Shown: positions 34,963 through 44,291 of the stretch, in pieces
How positions within the stretch are numbered: position 1 is the stretch's first letter
Layout: every line of letters starts with the position of its first letter
From: Bacillus_AB infantis_B
GTDB lineage: Bacteria; Bacillota; Bacilli; Bacillales; Cytobacillaceae
Assembly: GCF_008180445.1 (NCBI RefSeq)
Contig: NZ_VTER01000003.1
Span: 434,001-498,000, forward strand
Reading direction: 5' to 3'
Length of the DNA: 64,000 nucleotides
Position numbers and translations under genes: made by a program
Notes under the pieces: generated by a model
Databases searched by the model: none
What the model saw: only the letters and a program-made list of their open reading frames with translations
Told to the model about the DNA's origin: nothing

Positions 34963-35127
34963 TTTGCCTGCACCTCTGTTAAGTTGTAGGTTTTACTGGT
35001 CAATTATACTAGATATAAAGGCAGTTGTCATACTTTGCCGAAAAATGCTACGATTGCTCTGCTCGCTGATAAAGCCTGTTTAAAAAGCTTTCTCATCAAT
35101 GCGCTAAAACATTTTAAGGAGGCTGTA

Positions 35128-36831
35128 ATGCATTTAAGAAAACTGTTTTTTTCGGTATTGATAGGATTCATATTCACTCTTGCCCTCCTGGAGGAAGAGG
35201 CTTCAGCCAAGAAGCTGCTGGACGCCCCCCATATAAAACAATTGCCGGAGCTTCCGAGGGGCTGTGAGGTGACAAGCCTTGCCATGATGCTGCTGGACGC
35301 CGGGGCTAAAGCGGATAAAATGACATTGGCCAAGCAGATCAAAAAAGTTCCATTTAAACAGAACGGGCTCCACGGAAATCCATACGACGGCTTCGTTGGA
35401 AACATGTATACATATTCCCTTCCCGGCTACGGCGTATATAACGGCCCTATAGCAGAGCTTGCAGAAGATTATCTGCCAGGAAGAATCGTTAATTTAACAG
35501 GGCTCGCTCCTTCTTACATATATAAAATGATAGATAAGGGTTCTACAGTCTGGGTCATTACCAACTCACGCTTCAGAGCGCTTCCGGCTTCACAATTTCA
35601 GACATGGAACACCAGCACAGGGAAGGTCAGCATTACATACAGAGAGCACAGTGTTCTGGTGACAGGCTATGACTCACAGTATGTGTATATCAATGACCCG
35701 CTCTATAAAACCAAAAACCGGGCGGTCAGCCGTAAAAACTTTGAAGCTTCCTGGGTGCAGATGGGCAGACAGGCGATCAGCTATTATCCTAAGAACCAAC
35801 ATTTTTTTGCTGATACAATTGGACATTGGGCAGAAAAAGAGATTAATAGATTTTCAGAGCTTGAATACATAAACGGCTATAAGAATGGATTGTTCAAACC
35901 AAATGACAGCATTACACGCAGCCAGCAGGCCATCATGACAGCAAGGGTGCTCAATCTTCCTCTCGAGAACAGGAAGAGTCCTTCGTTTAAAGATCTTTCA
36001 GTTACGAATACAGAGTACAAAGCTGTTGCAGCACTTGTAGAAGAAGGGATCCTCCAGGACGGGGCAGCCTTTTCCGGCACGAATGCCCTGACCCGGGCAG
36101 AGATGAGCAAGATATTAACAATGGCATTTAAGCTCCCGCTGTCTGGAACAAAGCAATTTACTGATGTTTCGGATGCAAGCTGGGCACTGCCATATATACA
36201 AACGATTTATGAGTACGGTATCACTTCCGGCTATTCTAATGGCACCTTTAAGCCTAACGACCAGGTGACAAGAGCGCAGTTTTCCGTCTTCCTGACCCGG
36301 GCGATGGAAAAACTGTGGTTTACAGATATATATAAGCATTGGGCAAGGGATGATATCAGCATGCTGAAGAGAGAAGGAATAATAAAAGGTGAAAGCAACG
36401 GCTCCTTCAGGCCGAATGCCAGCATCTCAAGAGCGGAAGCGGCAGTCATGCTGGACAGGTCAATTGACCTCCCTGAAGCGGTCGGGGTCCAGGCAGCCTT
36501 TAAGGACCTCCCTGCGAGTCATTTTTCTCACAGTTCCGTGATGAAGCTTGTCCAGGCTGGCATTCTATCAGACGCTGAAGCTTTCAGGCCAAATGACGAA
36601 ATGTCCAGGCAAGAATTTGCCAAGCTTATTGCCCTGGGATACAAATTAAACTGCACGCCTGCCGATCCCGTGTTCAGCGATGTTCCGCCCGACCATGGAT
36701 TTTATGAGGCGATTCAAGCATTGGCACAGAATGATATCACAAAAGGAAATGGCAGCGGCCAATTCTCCCCCGGAAGCGCGATTACAAGAGCGGAATTTGC
36801 AAGTCTCCTGGCGCGCGCCTATAGGAAATAA
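35128..36831 (+). CDS. Secreted C39-like peptidase with six SLH repeats
   Basis: A protein of 567 residues from the ATG at 35128 (AAGGAGG upstream). Signal peptide about 1-27. The papain-like domain has a Cys in LPRGCEVTSLAMMLLDAG (C46) and a His in YREHSVLVTGYD, with YINDPL after it, as in Peptidase_C39_2. Six SLH-like repeats follow from about 245 to the end, with the usual FxD..HWA, GYxNGxFKPND and TRAQ motifs. SLH repeats bind pyruvylated secondary wall polymer. The enzyme would work at the surface; the substrate is unknown. Six repeats are more than the usual three. Confidence 0.85.
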   Translation: MHLRKLFFSVLIGFIFTLALLEEEASAKKLLDAPHIKQLPELPRGCEVTSLAMMLLDAGAKADKMTLAKQIKKVPFKQNGLHGNPYDGFVGNMYTYSLPGYGVYNGPIAELAEDYLPGRIVNLTGLAPSYIYKMIDKGSTVWVITNSRFRALPASQFQTWNTSTGKVSITYREHSVLVTGYDSQYVYINDPLYKTKNRAVSRKNFEASWVQMGRQAISYYPKNQHFFADTIGHWAEKEINRFSELEYINGYKNGLFKPNDSITRSQQAIMTARVLNLPLENRKSPSFKDLSVTNTEYKAVAALVEEGILQDGAAFSGTNALTRAEMSKILTMAFKLPLSGTKQFTDVSDASWALPYIQTIYEYGITSGYSNGTFKPNDQVTRAQFSVFLTRAMEKLWFTDIYKHWARDDISMLKREGIIKGESNGSFRPNASISRAEAAVMLDRSIDLPEAVGVQAAFKDLPASHFSHSSVMKLVQAGILSDAEAFRPNDEMSRQEFAKLIALGYKLNCTPADPVFSDVPPDHGFYEAIQALAQNDITKGNGSGQFSPGSAITRAEFASLLARAYRK

Positions 36832-36833
36832 AA

Positions 36834-36875
36834 AAAGGAACACCTCTATTTAATTTGGGAGGTGTTCCTTTTTTA
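36834..36875. terminator. Bidirectional terminator after the C39/SLH gene
   Basis: AAGGAACACCTC and GAGGTGTTCCTT form a 12-bp stem with TTTTTT after it on the plus strand and A-rich sequence on the other side. Confidence 0.9.
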
Positions 36876-36939
36876 AGTTATTTTATGCTGCTGCCGTCTA
36901 TTTCAGCTGGGTCAGCTGCTTAGTGCATCAGCGACCGGC

Positions 36940-38946
36940 TTATCTGCTTAAAATCCTGTACAGGAATAGTGCATACTGTCCTCTGTTAACCGTGTCGCCA
37001 GGCCTGAAGGTATTATCATCAAAACCTTCAGTCACCTTGTTGGAAATCAATGAGCCCACCGCTTCATAAGCAAAGCTTGAAGGAGGCATATCAGAGAATA
37101 GAATAGGCGCAGTGCCTGTAAGCTTAAATGCCCGCTGCAGGATTACGGCCATTTCCGCCCTGGTCAGTTTGGCATTCGGATCAAAGCGATTTCCTTCCTT
37201 CCCTTTTATGACCCCGGCAGCCGCAACAGCGGAGATTTCCTTGGCATAACGGTATTCCTTCGGTACATCCGCAAACCCTGCGTAAGGGGCATCAGCTGTA
37301 TTCAGCTTCAGTGCCCTTGCTATCAGCAGCGCTGCATCCAGCCTTGTTAATGATGCTCCCGGCCTGAAAGTTCCATCATTATATCCATTAATGATTCTCC
37401 CATCTGTCAGAAAAGCAACAGAATCAAAGTATGGTGAACTGTAGCCGACATCGGAGAACTTGGCCAGCTCTTCCACTACAGTGATCGGGATTTGCTTCAC
37501 TGCGTTCCCATAAGAAGCTGTTATCACTCCGGTTCCCGCTTTCGTTGCTTTTACTATATTCCCGGAGACCTCCCCGATTGTACTGCTCAGTTTCAATTTG
37601 GAAGGATCTTTCGGAAGCGGATTATAAAATTGGTCAAGAACACTGGTTATATTGACAGCTACAGATGATCCTTTCACAATTTCCCCTGAAGCGGATAATG
37701 CCGCATTCAAGTATTTTGGCTCTGAAAGAGGAGCAGTGCTGATTGCCTGAAGGGAAGTGGATACAGCCCTTTCCCTGCCATCAGACGGCTTATTCATCAG
37801 AGTGGCCAAGTCATTGCCGTTTTTGCGGGCGATGATGGCTGTACTCCCGCCTCCATCCAAATTAAGAGCTTTATAGGCTCCCAGCTTCACAAGATATTGT
37901 GCGAACTCAGTAAGGTTCATCCCCTTGCTTTCTGCCAGCCTTCCATCCACAGTCACCAGGAATACTTTACTCATCGTTTTATCTATGGCCACAGCAGTTC
38001 GGGGGGCCCTTTCCCTTGCCCTTGTGCTGTTAGGATCCATTCCCAGATCGACCTTGCCATTATTGACAAGAAGCGGGCCGCTCGCCAGCATATATTCAGA
38101 GTTCTTCCATTTATCATCAATATTGATGGCAATCTCTACGGTATCCCCGGGCTTCATTTCTTTTAACGCCGGCAGGCTCGTACCGTGGGCAGAAAGAACA
38201 AATCCGTCTTCCGGGATTTTGGTGTTCGTGATGTCGCCGTGTGCGCGGATCTGGCTGACTGTGCCTGTAATCACATCACCGAACTCAAGGTCCCTGTTTT
38301 TAGAAGCATTGGAGAAGACGACTTCCATCCCATATTGGTTTGTATTCGTATAGCCGTTTGCGTATTCCGGCGTAAACAAAATAAGGTCATCATAATTCCT
38401 TATTTTATTCATGCTGGTAATATTCACTGTACGGTTATTATGAACAGCAGACATCGAAAGATTGAAAGACTCAATCTGCGGCTTTCCCTGACTGTTGATG
38501 CCAAAAGCCACAGGCTTGTTGACATACTGATCAGAGCCTGTCGCGATGATCCCTGTATTCATTACTTTATTACGGTATGAAATCAGGTACATCGGCAACT
38601 TTGTGCTCATGTCAAAAAAAGATCCATTAACTGCACCTACCACACGATTTCCTTCTCTATGATTAAGCTTCGCCTGAGCAGAAACAGTTGAGATTGTATT
38701 TAGCGGCAAAGGTATGGAAAGATCAAGCTTTGTATACGGATCTGCCGTATTTACTTCAAGCAATTTAATAGATTGATTATAGGAATTAATAACCTCACGA
38801 TTTTCCTTATACTTCACTCCAGGTGAAACCTGGAATTGTTCAGCCTCTGCGGCCGAGGCAGCCATGCCCGGAGCCAGGAAGGAACCAGCCTGTACAGCAA
38901 GCGCGAATGACAAACAAACAGAAATCAACTTCTTTTTCTTTAACAC
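36940..38946 (-). CDS. Phosphodiester glycosidase (NAGPA-like) with three SLH repeats
   Basis: A protein of 668 residues. A signal peptide (about 1-34) precedes an N-terminal part that has GAVNGSFFDMSTKLPMY, RTAVAIDKTMSKVFLVTVDG and LNLDGGGSTAIIARKNG, the phosphodiester glycosidase signature. A short beta domain (about 415-495) leads to three C-terminal SLH repeats (FSDVGYSSPYF..., YAGFADVPKEY..., FSDMPPSSF...). NAGPA-type enzymes cleave GlcNAc-1-phosphodiester links; a surface-bound one might act on teichoic acid or wall polymer. The substrate is inferred only. Confidence 0.88.
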   Translation of the reverse strand: MLKKKKLISVCLSFALAVQAGSFLAPGMAASAAEAEQFQVSPGVKYKENREVINSYNQSIKLLEVNTADPYTKLDLSIPLPLNTISTVSAQAKLNHREGNRVVGAVNGSFFDMSTKLPMYLISYRNKVMNTGIIATGSDQYVNKPVAFGINSQGKPQIESFNLSMSAVHNNRTVNITSMNKIRNYDDLILFTPEYANGYTNTNQYGMEVVFSNASKNRDLEFGDVITGTVSQIRAHGDITNTKIPEDGFVLSAHGTSLPALKEMKPGDTVEIAINIDDKWKNSEYMLASGPLLVNNGKVDLGMDPNSTRARERAPRTAVAIDKTMSKVFLVTVDGRLAESKGMNLTEFAQYLVKLGAYKALNLDGGGSTAIIARKNGNDLATLMNKPSDGRERAVSTSLQAISTAPLSEPKYLNAALSASGEIVKGSSVAVNITSVLDQFYNPLPKDPSKLKLSSTIGEVSGNIVKATKAGTGVITASYGNAVKQIPITVVEELAKFSDVGYSSPYFDSVAFLTDGRIINGYNDGTFRPGASLTRLDAALLIARALKLNTADAPYAGFADVPKEYRYAKEISAVAAAGVIKGKEGNRFDPNAKLTRAEMAVILQRAFKLTGTAPILFSDMPPSSFAYEAVGSLISNKVTEGFDDNTFRPGDTVNRGQYALFLYRILSR

Positions 38947-39092
38947 AATTTGCCCCCTTGATTTATAAAATGTACCAATTTATGTATCTACCATATAGTT
39001 TTACCATATTTTCATAGATTTTGTCGATTGAACTCGGAATAAAACATTTGGTATATTATGGTTTGCTGGGTGCGGGTTAATGTCTTTACAAC

Positions 39093-39117
39093 AAAAAAGC
39101 CGCAGCAGCGGCTTCTT
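39093..39117 (-). terminator. Terminator of SLH gene 39123-40391
   Basis: GCCGC-TGCT-GCGGC followed by TTTTTTG on the minus strand, immediately downstream of the stop. Confidence 0.85.
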
Positions 39118-39122
39118 TCTTG

Positions 39123-40391
39123 TTACTGAACTTTTACATTTAAAGTAAGAGTTGTTGTGTTGTTAGACTGATCTGTAAAAGGAGCTTCCAGAACATAATT
39201 TCCGGCTGGGATGACATCATATTTTGGGTGATCGATCAGCTTCCATTTGCCGTCCGTAAGAGTCAATGTTCCCCAGTTGGCTCCTTCGCCTGCTTTTGCA
39301 GCCTCAACATCTGTGCTTTTCAGTGTTACTTCAACCTGTGTTGCAGAAATGCTGTCGACAACTGTCATTTCCATAGCATTGAGATTAGCATTACCATTCG
39401 ATGCAGGAAGAACAACTGAGGCAGCAGTCCCCCCATTAAAATCAAAAGCTACCGGAGCAGTTACCCCTTCGAGTGTGACCGAACCTTTCCCTGCTGATGG
39501 CGGCGCAAAATCAAATGCTGTTTCCACGTCATCAACATACAGCCATCCCTGCTTCCCTGCCAAATCGTTATGTTCTACTGTTAACGTCTTGCGGTCAGCC
39601 GATAAAATCAATTTAGAAGGCTTTAGCTCAATGACAAAGTCACCGGCGAGCTCAACATCTACATAGAAAAGGCCATATACATCTTTAGCACTGTAATCCT
39701 CAGGAGCTGCTTCATCCAAAGCTATAGTAAATGAAGTTGAATTAATTACGGTGACTTCCTCAGCAAGCGGCATGTACATATTCTCAAATACCGCTTCGTA
39801 GGTTTTATATAGCAAGTTAACGAACTCGCCCCTGGTAATCTTCAAGTTGGTTCCGAATGAATCTTTTGTTTTCCCGTTTGTAATTTCAGCGCCGTAAATG
39901 GCTTCAATATAAGGGCCGAAGACACCAACAGCATCCGTGAATGGAGTGTCAGCCGCAAAATCCTCCAAGCCAAAACCTAGCACAAGAATCTTCGCCATAG
40001 CTCCTCTTGAAAGCGGTTCGTTCGGAGCAAATGTCTTTTTATCTTTTCCAGAAATGATGCCTTCAGCAGCTAAAGCGTTGACAGCGCCTTCAATCCTCGG
40101 GATTAGATCCGTAAATCCTGCATCAGGTGCATTTTTTGTATCTAAATCAAGGGCATTAGCCATGATGACCGCAGCATCGCCTCTTGTAAGGTTCAGATTT
40201 GTACCAAACTCAGTATCAGACTTTCCCTTAATAATGTCCGCTAAATAGAAAAAGGTAACTGCTTCATCATAATTAGAGCTGACATCCTTAAAATTATGAA
40301 ATTCTGATGCTGAAGCTGCCGGAGCAACTGCTGCTACGGCTATTGCAGCAGTTGTACCTGCAGCAGCAAATTTTTGAAATGCGTTTGCCAT
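39123..40391 (-). CDS. SLH-domain surface protein, S-layer-like
   Basis: A protein of 422 residues with a signal peptide (FAAAGTTAAIAVAAVAPAAS, cleaved after ASA near 28) and three N-terminal SLH repeats at about 31-210 (NFKDVSSNYDEAV, AGFTDLIPRIEGAV, FTDAVGVFGPYIEAI). The remaining C-terminal half is beta-rich and ends SNNTTTLTLNVKVQ. N-terminal SLH repeats, a secretion signal and a strong terminator fit an abundant S-layer-like protein, probably a SecA2 substrate. The C-terminal half matches no family I know. Confidence 0.85.
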   Translation of the reverse strand: MANAFQKFAAAGTTAAIAVAAVAPAASASEFHNFKDVSSNYDEAVTFFYLADIIKGKSDTEFGTNLNLTRGDAAVIMANALDLDTKNAPDAGFTDLIPRIEGAVNALAAEGIISGKDKKTFAPNEPLSRGAMAKILVLGFGLEDFAADTPFTDAVGVFGPYIEAIYGAEITNGKTKDSFGTNLKITRGEFVNLLYKTYEAVFENMYMPLAEEVTVINSTSFTIALDEAAPEDYSAKDVYGLFYVDVELAGDFVIELKPSKLILSADRKTLTVEHNDLAGKQGWLYVDDVETAFDFAPPSAGKGSVTLEGVTAPVAFDFNGGTAASVVLPASNGNANLNAMEMTVVDSISATQVEVTLKSTDVEAAKAGEGANWGTLTLTDGKWKLIDHPKYDVIPAGNYVLEAPFTDQSNNTTTLTLNVKVQ

Positions 40392-40565
40392 GTTCTTGTT
40401 TCCTCCTGTTAGAAACTACTAAGTATGATTGCGCCCTCGTGCTTTATATAAGCATAAAAGGGTTTGCAATGATATCTTAACAAATTTAAAGATTTTGTAA
40501 TACATGTAAATAATACCTGTTATTTATTCCATTATTCTCTCGGATTAATTAATTATGGCAAAAAA

Positions 40566-40597
40566 AAGACAGTTCAGTATAATCTTGAACTGTCTAA
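40566..40597 (-). terminator. Terminator of the 54-codon gene
   Basis: AGACAGTTCA and TGAACTGTCT form a 10-bp stem followed by TTTTTTTT on the minus strand. Confidence 0.85.
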
Positions 40598-40599
40598 GC

Positions 40600-40764
40600 T
40601 TAGCTGGAGGTATCACTTCTGTTTCCAGAATCCAGCGGAAAAATTTCAATTAGTTTTTTTTGGAGATCCTTGATAAATTCTTCTGTTGATAGCTGGCTGT
40701 CGCTTGTCCCGCTCTTATGCGCCTCTTTCAATATATCAAAGAAGTATTTTTGTTTTTCAGACAT
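40600..40764 (-). CDS. Small protein of unknown function between two SLH genes
   Basis: The ATG at 40764 is preceded by GGAAGG 9 nt upstream and encodes 54 residues beginning MSEKQKYFFDILKEAHKSGT and ending in a Ser-rich tail. A perfect terminator follows at once. It is charged, probably helical, and has no membrane segment. An ATG 6 bp upstream (40770) is possible, but its spacing is poor. I do not recognise the family. Its own ribosome site, stop and terminator support a real gene. Its position between S-layer genes hints at regulation or export of those proteins. Confidence 0.6.
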   Translation of the reverse strand: MSEKQKYFFDILKEAHKSGTSDSQLSTEEFIKDLQKKLIEIFPLDSGNRSDTSS

Positions 40765-40872
40765 TTCCATATACCTTCCAATTCGTAATATCTATTACTA
40801 TAAAGGAACAGCGCGGCAGTGTAAACAACAAACAGATTACAAGTGTATATAAAATAGATTACTTGTATAAAA

Positions 40873-40906
40873 AGACGCTGGAAAGTTAAGATTCCTTCCA
40901 GCGTCT
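40873..40906 (-). terminator. Terminator of SLH gene 40914-43007
   Basis: AGACGCTGGAA and TTCCAGCGTCT form an 11-bp stem followed by TTTTTATAC on the minus strand, eight bases after the stop. Confidence 0.88.
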
Positions 40907-40913
40907 CCAGTGA

Positions 40914-43007
40914 TTATTTATTGATTGTATCGTTCATCAGATTGGCAGAGATCAGGAAGTTAGCCAGAATCTTAGCCATTTGGTCACGCTGGGTATATCC
41001 GTTAGGATCATAGTTTCCATCCAACTTACCTGAAACGATGCCAGCCTGGTAAACGGCTTCTACACCTTTTTGAGCCCAACCGCCGACTTTCTTCGCATCT
41101 TTAAAGTCAGACAGCTTTTTCGACTTATCAAGCTGAGATTTATCATAGTTCAAGAATTTGATGTTCATGGCACGCTCAATCATGGCTGCCGCCTGGGCAC
41201 GTGTGATTTTTTCATTAGGAGCAAAAGTGCCGTCGCCGATGCCTTGAATAACGCCATATTTAACTGCCGCCATCAATTCGCCTTCTTTGTTGAACCACTC
41301 TTTTCCGCTTACATCCTTGAAGGTATGATCATATGCTTGTCCCGGAAGACCCAATGCACGGACCAGGAGAACGGCAAATTGCGCTCGTGTCATATGCTCG
41401 GCCGGATCATACTTACCTGTTTCTTTCCCTTTAATGATGTATTTCGAAGCAAGGGTTTCAATATACTCCTCTGCCCAGCTCTTATTATTAACATCAGGGA
41501 ATGTAACATCGTTTTCCACAATTGTATATTTAGAGTTCGTCAATGACTTCACTGTTGCAGTTTTGCCGTCAAACAGTGTTGGGACAGCTGAGAATGTTCC
41601 ATTGTCATTCAACTTAACTGCAACAGACTTTTCAGCATTAAACGTCTTGCTTCCAACAATGTTTCTTTCTACATAAGAACCGAAGACAGAAATCGTTTCA
41701 GTTTTGCTGCCCGATACAGCCTGCACAGTAAACTCGATAACATTTGATGCAAGCTTCAGGCTGTTCTTTGTAACTGTACCGCTTACTTTGCTTGAGTCTA
41801 CCACGTTGACAGCTACTGTAAGGCTTAAGCTGCTCTCGCTGACACCAAGCTTTTTCGCAAGGGCGCTGATATTGATTTCTGATACCGGCAGATTATATGA
41901 AGCTTCCTCTGTACGGACAGAAACAACCGCTTTTGAGTTCTTTTTCAATGCCTCTGCAAAAAGGGAAGCAGGAACCTCTGCTTTAACATCCTCTCCTGCA
42001 CCAGCGCTTTCAAGCGTGATCGGCACGACGCTCTTTTCAGAAGTAATGGCAGCCACGATTTCCTGCACCTTCTCAGGTACAACCTTTGTCACAACCTCTG
42101 CCACACCTGAAGAGTTCGTCACCTTTTCAATGACAGACGAATCAGCTGGGAGGGTTACGTCGTTTTGGCCAGGACTAGCTGGTGGGTTCGGTGTCGGTGG
42201 TATTGGACCTGGTCCTGGTCCTGGATTTGGAGTTGGACTACCAGCTTTAAAAGCTGCATTTATAAACGCATCTCTTAAAACAGTTAATTCCGTTGAAGTA
42301 ATAACCCCATTTGAAACAAGTTTATTGTTGATTCTATCTTTAATTTCGAAGATTCCTTCAAGGCTTGTACCCATCTTGGAAGCAAGATTTGCATTGAGAT
42401 TTCTGTACGCCGGAACAGCTAGCAGTTCATCTCTAATTTCTGCAGTAATTCCCTCGATTGAACCCTTACTGAGTGCTTCTATTAGTACACTGAGTTCTTT
42501 CTCCCATAGCTTTTTCTCGGCGTCAACAAGGAATTCAAGAACAGTATCAATTGAGCCAGGTCCCACAACCGCTTCAAATGCACGACCTTCATTAGAGGCC
42601 TTAAACTGATTTAACTGTGTTACAAGATTTGCAGAGTTAGCACCATAGACAAGCAGGGACAACTTTTTTGCAATATCCTCAGCCTTTACACTTTTTAATG
42701 CGGGATCGCTTAGGTTTTTCAGCTCTTCATTGATTTTATTGGCAATATCTGCAGTCAAAACGGCTGTCCAGTCTGCAGTACCAAAAGAGTTAAGACCGAT
42801 AGCCGCCTTATTAAAAACGGCCTTTTCTTCAGTTGAGAACTTGCTGTAAATCAGCGTCATTCTGTTTAATGCTTCATTAGATGTCACTTCGGCAGCCTCA
42901 ACTTTTTCAGACGCTGTGAAAATACCTGTTGTAACTACAGGTGAAAAAGCGATGGTCGCAGCCAGGATGGCTTTGACAGTCTTATTGCTGAACGGATATT
43001 TCTTCAT
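40914..43007 (-). CDS. Surface protein with C-terminal SLH repeats
   Basis: From the ATG at 43007, about 697 residues. Signal peptide (KAILAATIAFSPVVTTGIF, cleaved near VEAAE). A helical N-terminal region (about 30-255) leads to a Pro/Gly linker (PTPNPGPGPGPIPPTPNPP), a beta-rich middle (about 290-510) and three SLH repeats (FPDVNNKSWAEEYIETL, TFKDVSGKEWFNKEGEL, LSDFKDAKKVGGWAQKGVEA). The start uses GAGGTG 9 nt upstream; a GTG further upstream is less likely. It is anchored by the C-terminus, unlike the neighbour at 39123. Function unknown; probably a structural or adhesive surface protein. Confidence 0.85.
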   Translation of the reverse strand: MKKYPFSNKTVKAILAATIAFSPVVTTGIFTASEKVEAAEVTSNEALNRMTLIYSKFSTEEKAVFNKAAIGLNSFGTADWTAVLTADIANKINEELKNLSDPALKSVKAEDIAKKLSLLVYGANSANLVTQLNQFKASNEGRAFEAVVGPGSIDTVLEFLVDAEKKLWEKELSVLIEALSKGSIEGITAEIRDELLAVPAYRNLNANLASKMGTSLEGIFEIKDRINNKLVSNGVITSTELTVLRDAFINAAFKAGSPTPNPGPGPGPIPPTPNPPASPGQNDVTLPADSSVIEKVTNSSGVAEVVTKVVPEKVQEIVAAITSEKSVVPITLESAGAGEDVKAEVPASLFAEALKKNSKAVVSVRTEEASYNLPVSEINISALAKKLGVSESSLSLTVAVNVVDSSKVSGTVTKNSLKLASNVIEFTVQAVSGSKTETISVFGSYVERNIVGSKTFNAEKSVAVKLNDNGTFSAVPTLFDGKTATVKSLTNSKYTIVENDVTFPDVNNKSWAEEYIETLASKYIIKGKETGKYDPAEHMTRAQFAVLLVRALGLPGQAYDHTFKDVSGKEWFNKEGELMAAVKYGVIQGIGDGTFAPNEKITRAQAAAMIERAMNIKFLNYDKSQLDKSKKLSDFKDAKKVGGWAQKGVEAVYQAGIVSGKLDGNYDPNGYTQRDQMAKILANFLISANLMNDTINK

Positions 43008-43240
43008 AAAGTACTGCACCTCGTATTCTTTTACTTCCTATGTAAAATATGTATATATTTTGCAGGAGCGGAAAATCTAGTACTATCATACTTTATCATT
43101 TTAACTTATTCAATGGTTCTGGTTATTTTTATCTATATATTCGTGTGAAAGACTTATATTTTTACAAAATTCTTCTTTTTTTTCCTTTTTTATATGGTAG
43201 AATTTTATTATTTGGATCTGAAAGGGGAAATTTTTCGTTT

Positions 43241-44038
43241 ATGGACGGCAAGAGAAAGCGAAAGAGAAAGAAAAAGAGCAGAAGCAAAGTTTGGAAATAT
43301 ATATTCATTTCTTTTCTAGTCCTGCTGATTGGCGGGGCCGGGACAGCTTATTATTTCCTTAAGATAAAAACGTATGATGTAGCAGATGCAAAAGTGGAAG
43401 AGATTGTTGAACAGGAGTACGATATCGTCCTCCCCGGTGAAGATAGCGGAAGTGCCGGGAACGGGTCAACTGCTGATTCGAGTGAAAGCAGTGATGGCGG
43501 GACAGCAGGTGATACATCCTCCAATCCTGATGCAGCTGAGAATTCCTCCAATAGCGGAACAGCGGGGAAACAGGCTTCAGCGGTGAGAAATGGATCTAAG
43601 CAAACTGCCTCGACATCCCAATCTGCTGCGGCTGCCGGAAATAAAAATGCCGGCACCAAAACGGAAGCTAAAAAAGCGGTTCCGGTAACTGTTGCCAGCA
43701 TTAAGCAAAAATACCAGCCGACTTTTGAGTCGCTTGAAAGTCAGGCAAATGACCGACTAAATTCATTGGTTTCACAGGCGGTTAATGAGTATCACTCCAA
43801 GAGGGAAAAGGACGAATCCATTTCTGTCACTTATTTCTACCGGAAATACAGCGAGGCCGGCCGTGCCTTGGAAAGCAGCACCGATGGAGCCTTCCATTAT
43901 GTTTATGCGGCATTGGAGCAGGATTTGAAAAAGAACGGATTCAGTTCTTCTCATGCGGAAACCTTTAGAACTAAGTATGAGAATGCTAAAAAAACAAGAG
44001 AGAATGCTTTACTTGATAAAGCCAAAAGTGCACTTTAA
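43241..44038 (+). CDS. Basic membrane-anchored protein of unknown function
   Basis: From the ATG at 43241, 265 residues. A very basic N-terminus (MDGKRKRKRKKKSRSKVWKY) leads to one membrane span (about 21-41, IFISFLVLLIGGAGTAYYFL), a Ser/Ala/Gly-rich low-complexity extracellular linker (about 65-145), and a helical C-terminal region. It is an N-in, C-out membrane protein. I do not recognise it. It lies divergent from an SLH gene and upstream of an LCP gene with its own terminator. AAAGGGG lies 11-12 nt before the ATG, farther than usual. Confidence 0.7.
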   Translation: MDGKRKRKRKKKSRSKVWKYIFISFLVLLIGGAGTAYYFLKIKTYDVADAKVEEIVEQEYDIVLPGEDSGSAGNGSTADSSESSDGGTAGDTSSNPDAAENSSNSGTAGKQASAVRNGSKQTASTSQSAAAAGNKNAGTKTEAKKAVPVTVASIKQKYQPTFESLESQANDRLNSLVSQAVNEYHSKREKDESISVTYFYRKYSEAGRALESSTDGAFHYVYAALEQDLKKNGFSSSHAETFRTKYENAKKTRENALLDKAKSAL

Positions 44039-44044
44039 CAACAG

Positions 44045-44075
44045 GGACAAACCTCATAGGTTTGTCCTTTTTTTA
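44045..44075 (+). terminator. Terminator of gene 43241-44038
   Basis: GGACAAACCT-CAT-AGGTTTGTCC followed by TTTTTTT. Confidence 0.9.
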
Positions 44076-44291
44076 TTGGGGAAAGTGGATAGAAAATAAC
44101 TTTTTACCATTTTTGGCTTTTTCTCTCTTCCATTTGGGTAATTGGGCACATTTACAAATACTCTCCAGCATAACAATATAAGAAAGAGCTGGGAATAAAC
44201 TGCCATACAGATTAGTCCCTTATAATGGTATGATATCGTTTAATACAGTGTGTTTACACTGCTCAATAGACTCGGCTGAAAGGAAAATGAA

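Noticed and set aside
41704..42609. Long plus-strand frame (301 codons)
   Set aside because: It lies wholly antisense to the SLH surface protein at 40914-43007, lacks a ribosome site, and reflects that gene's codon bias.
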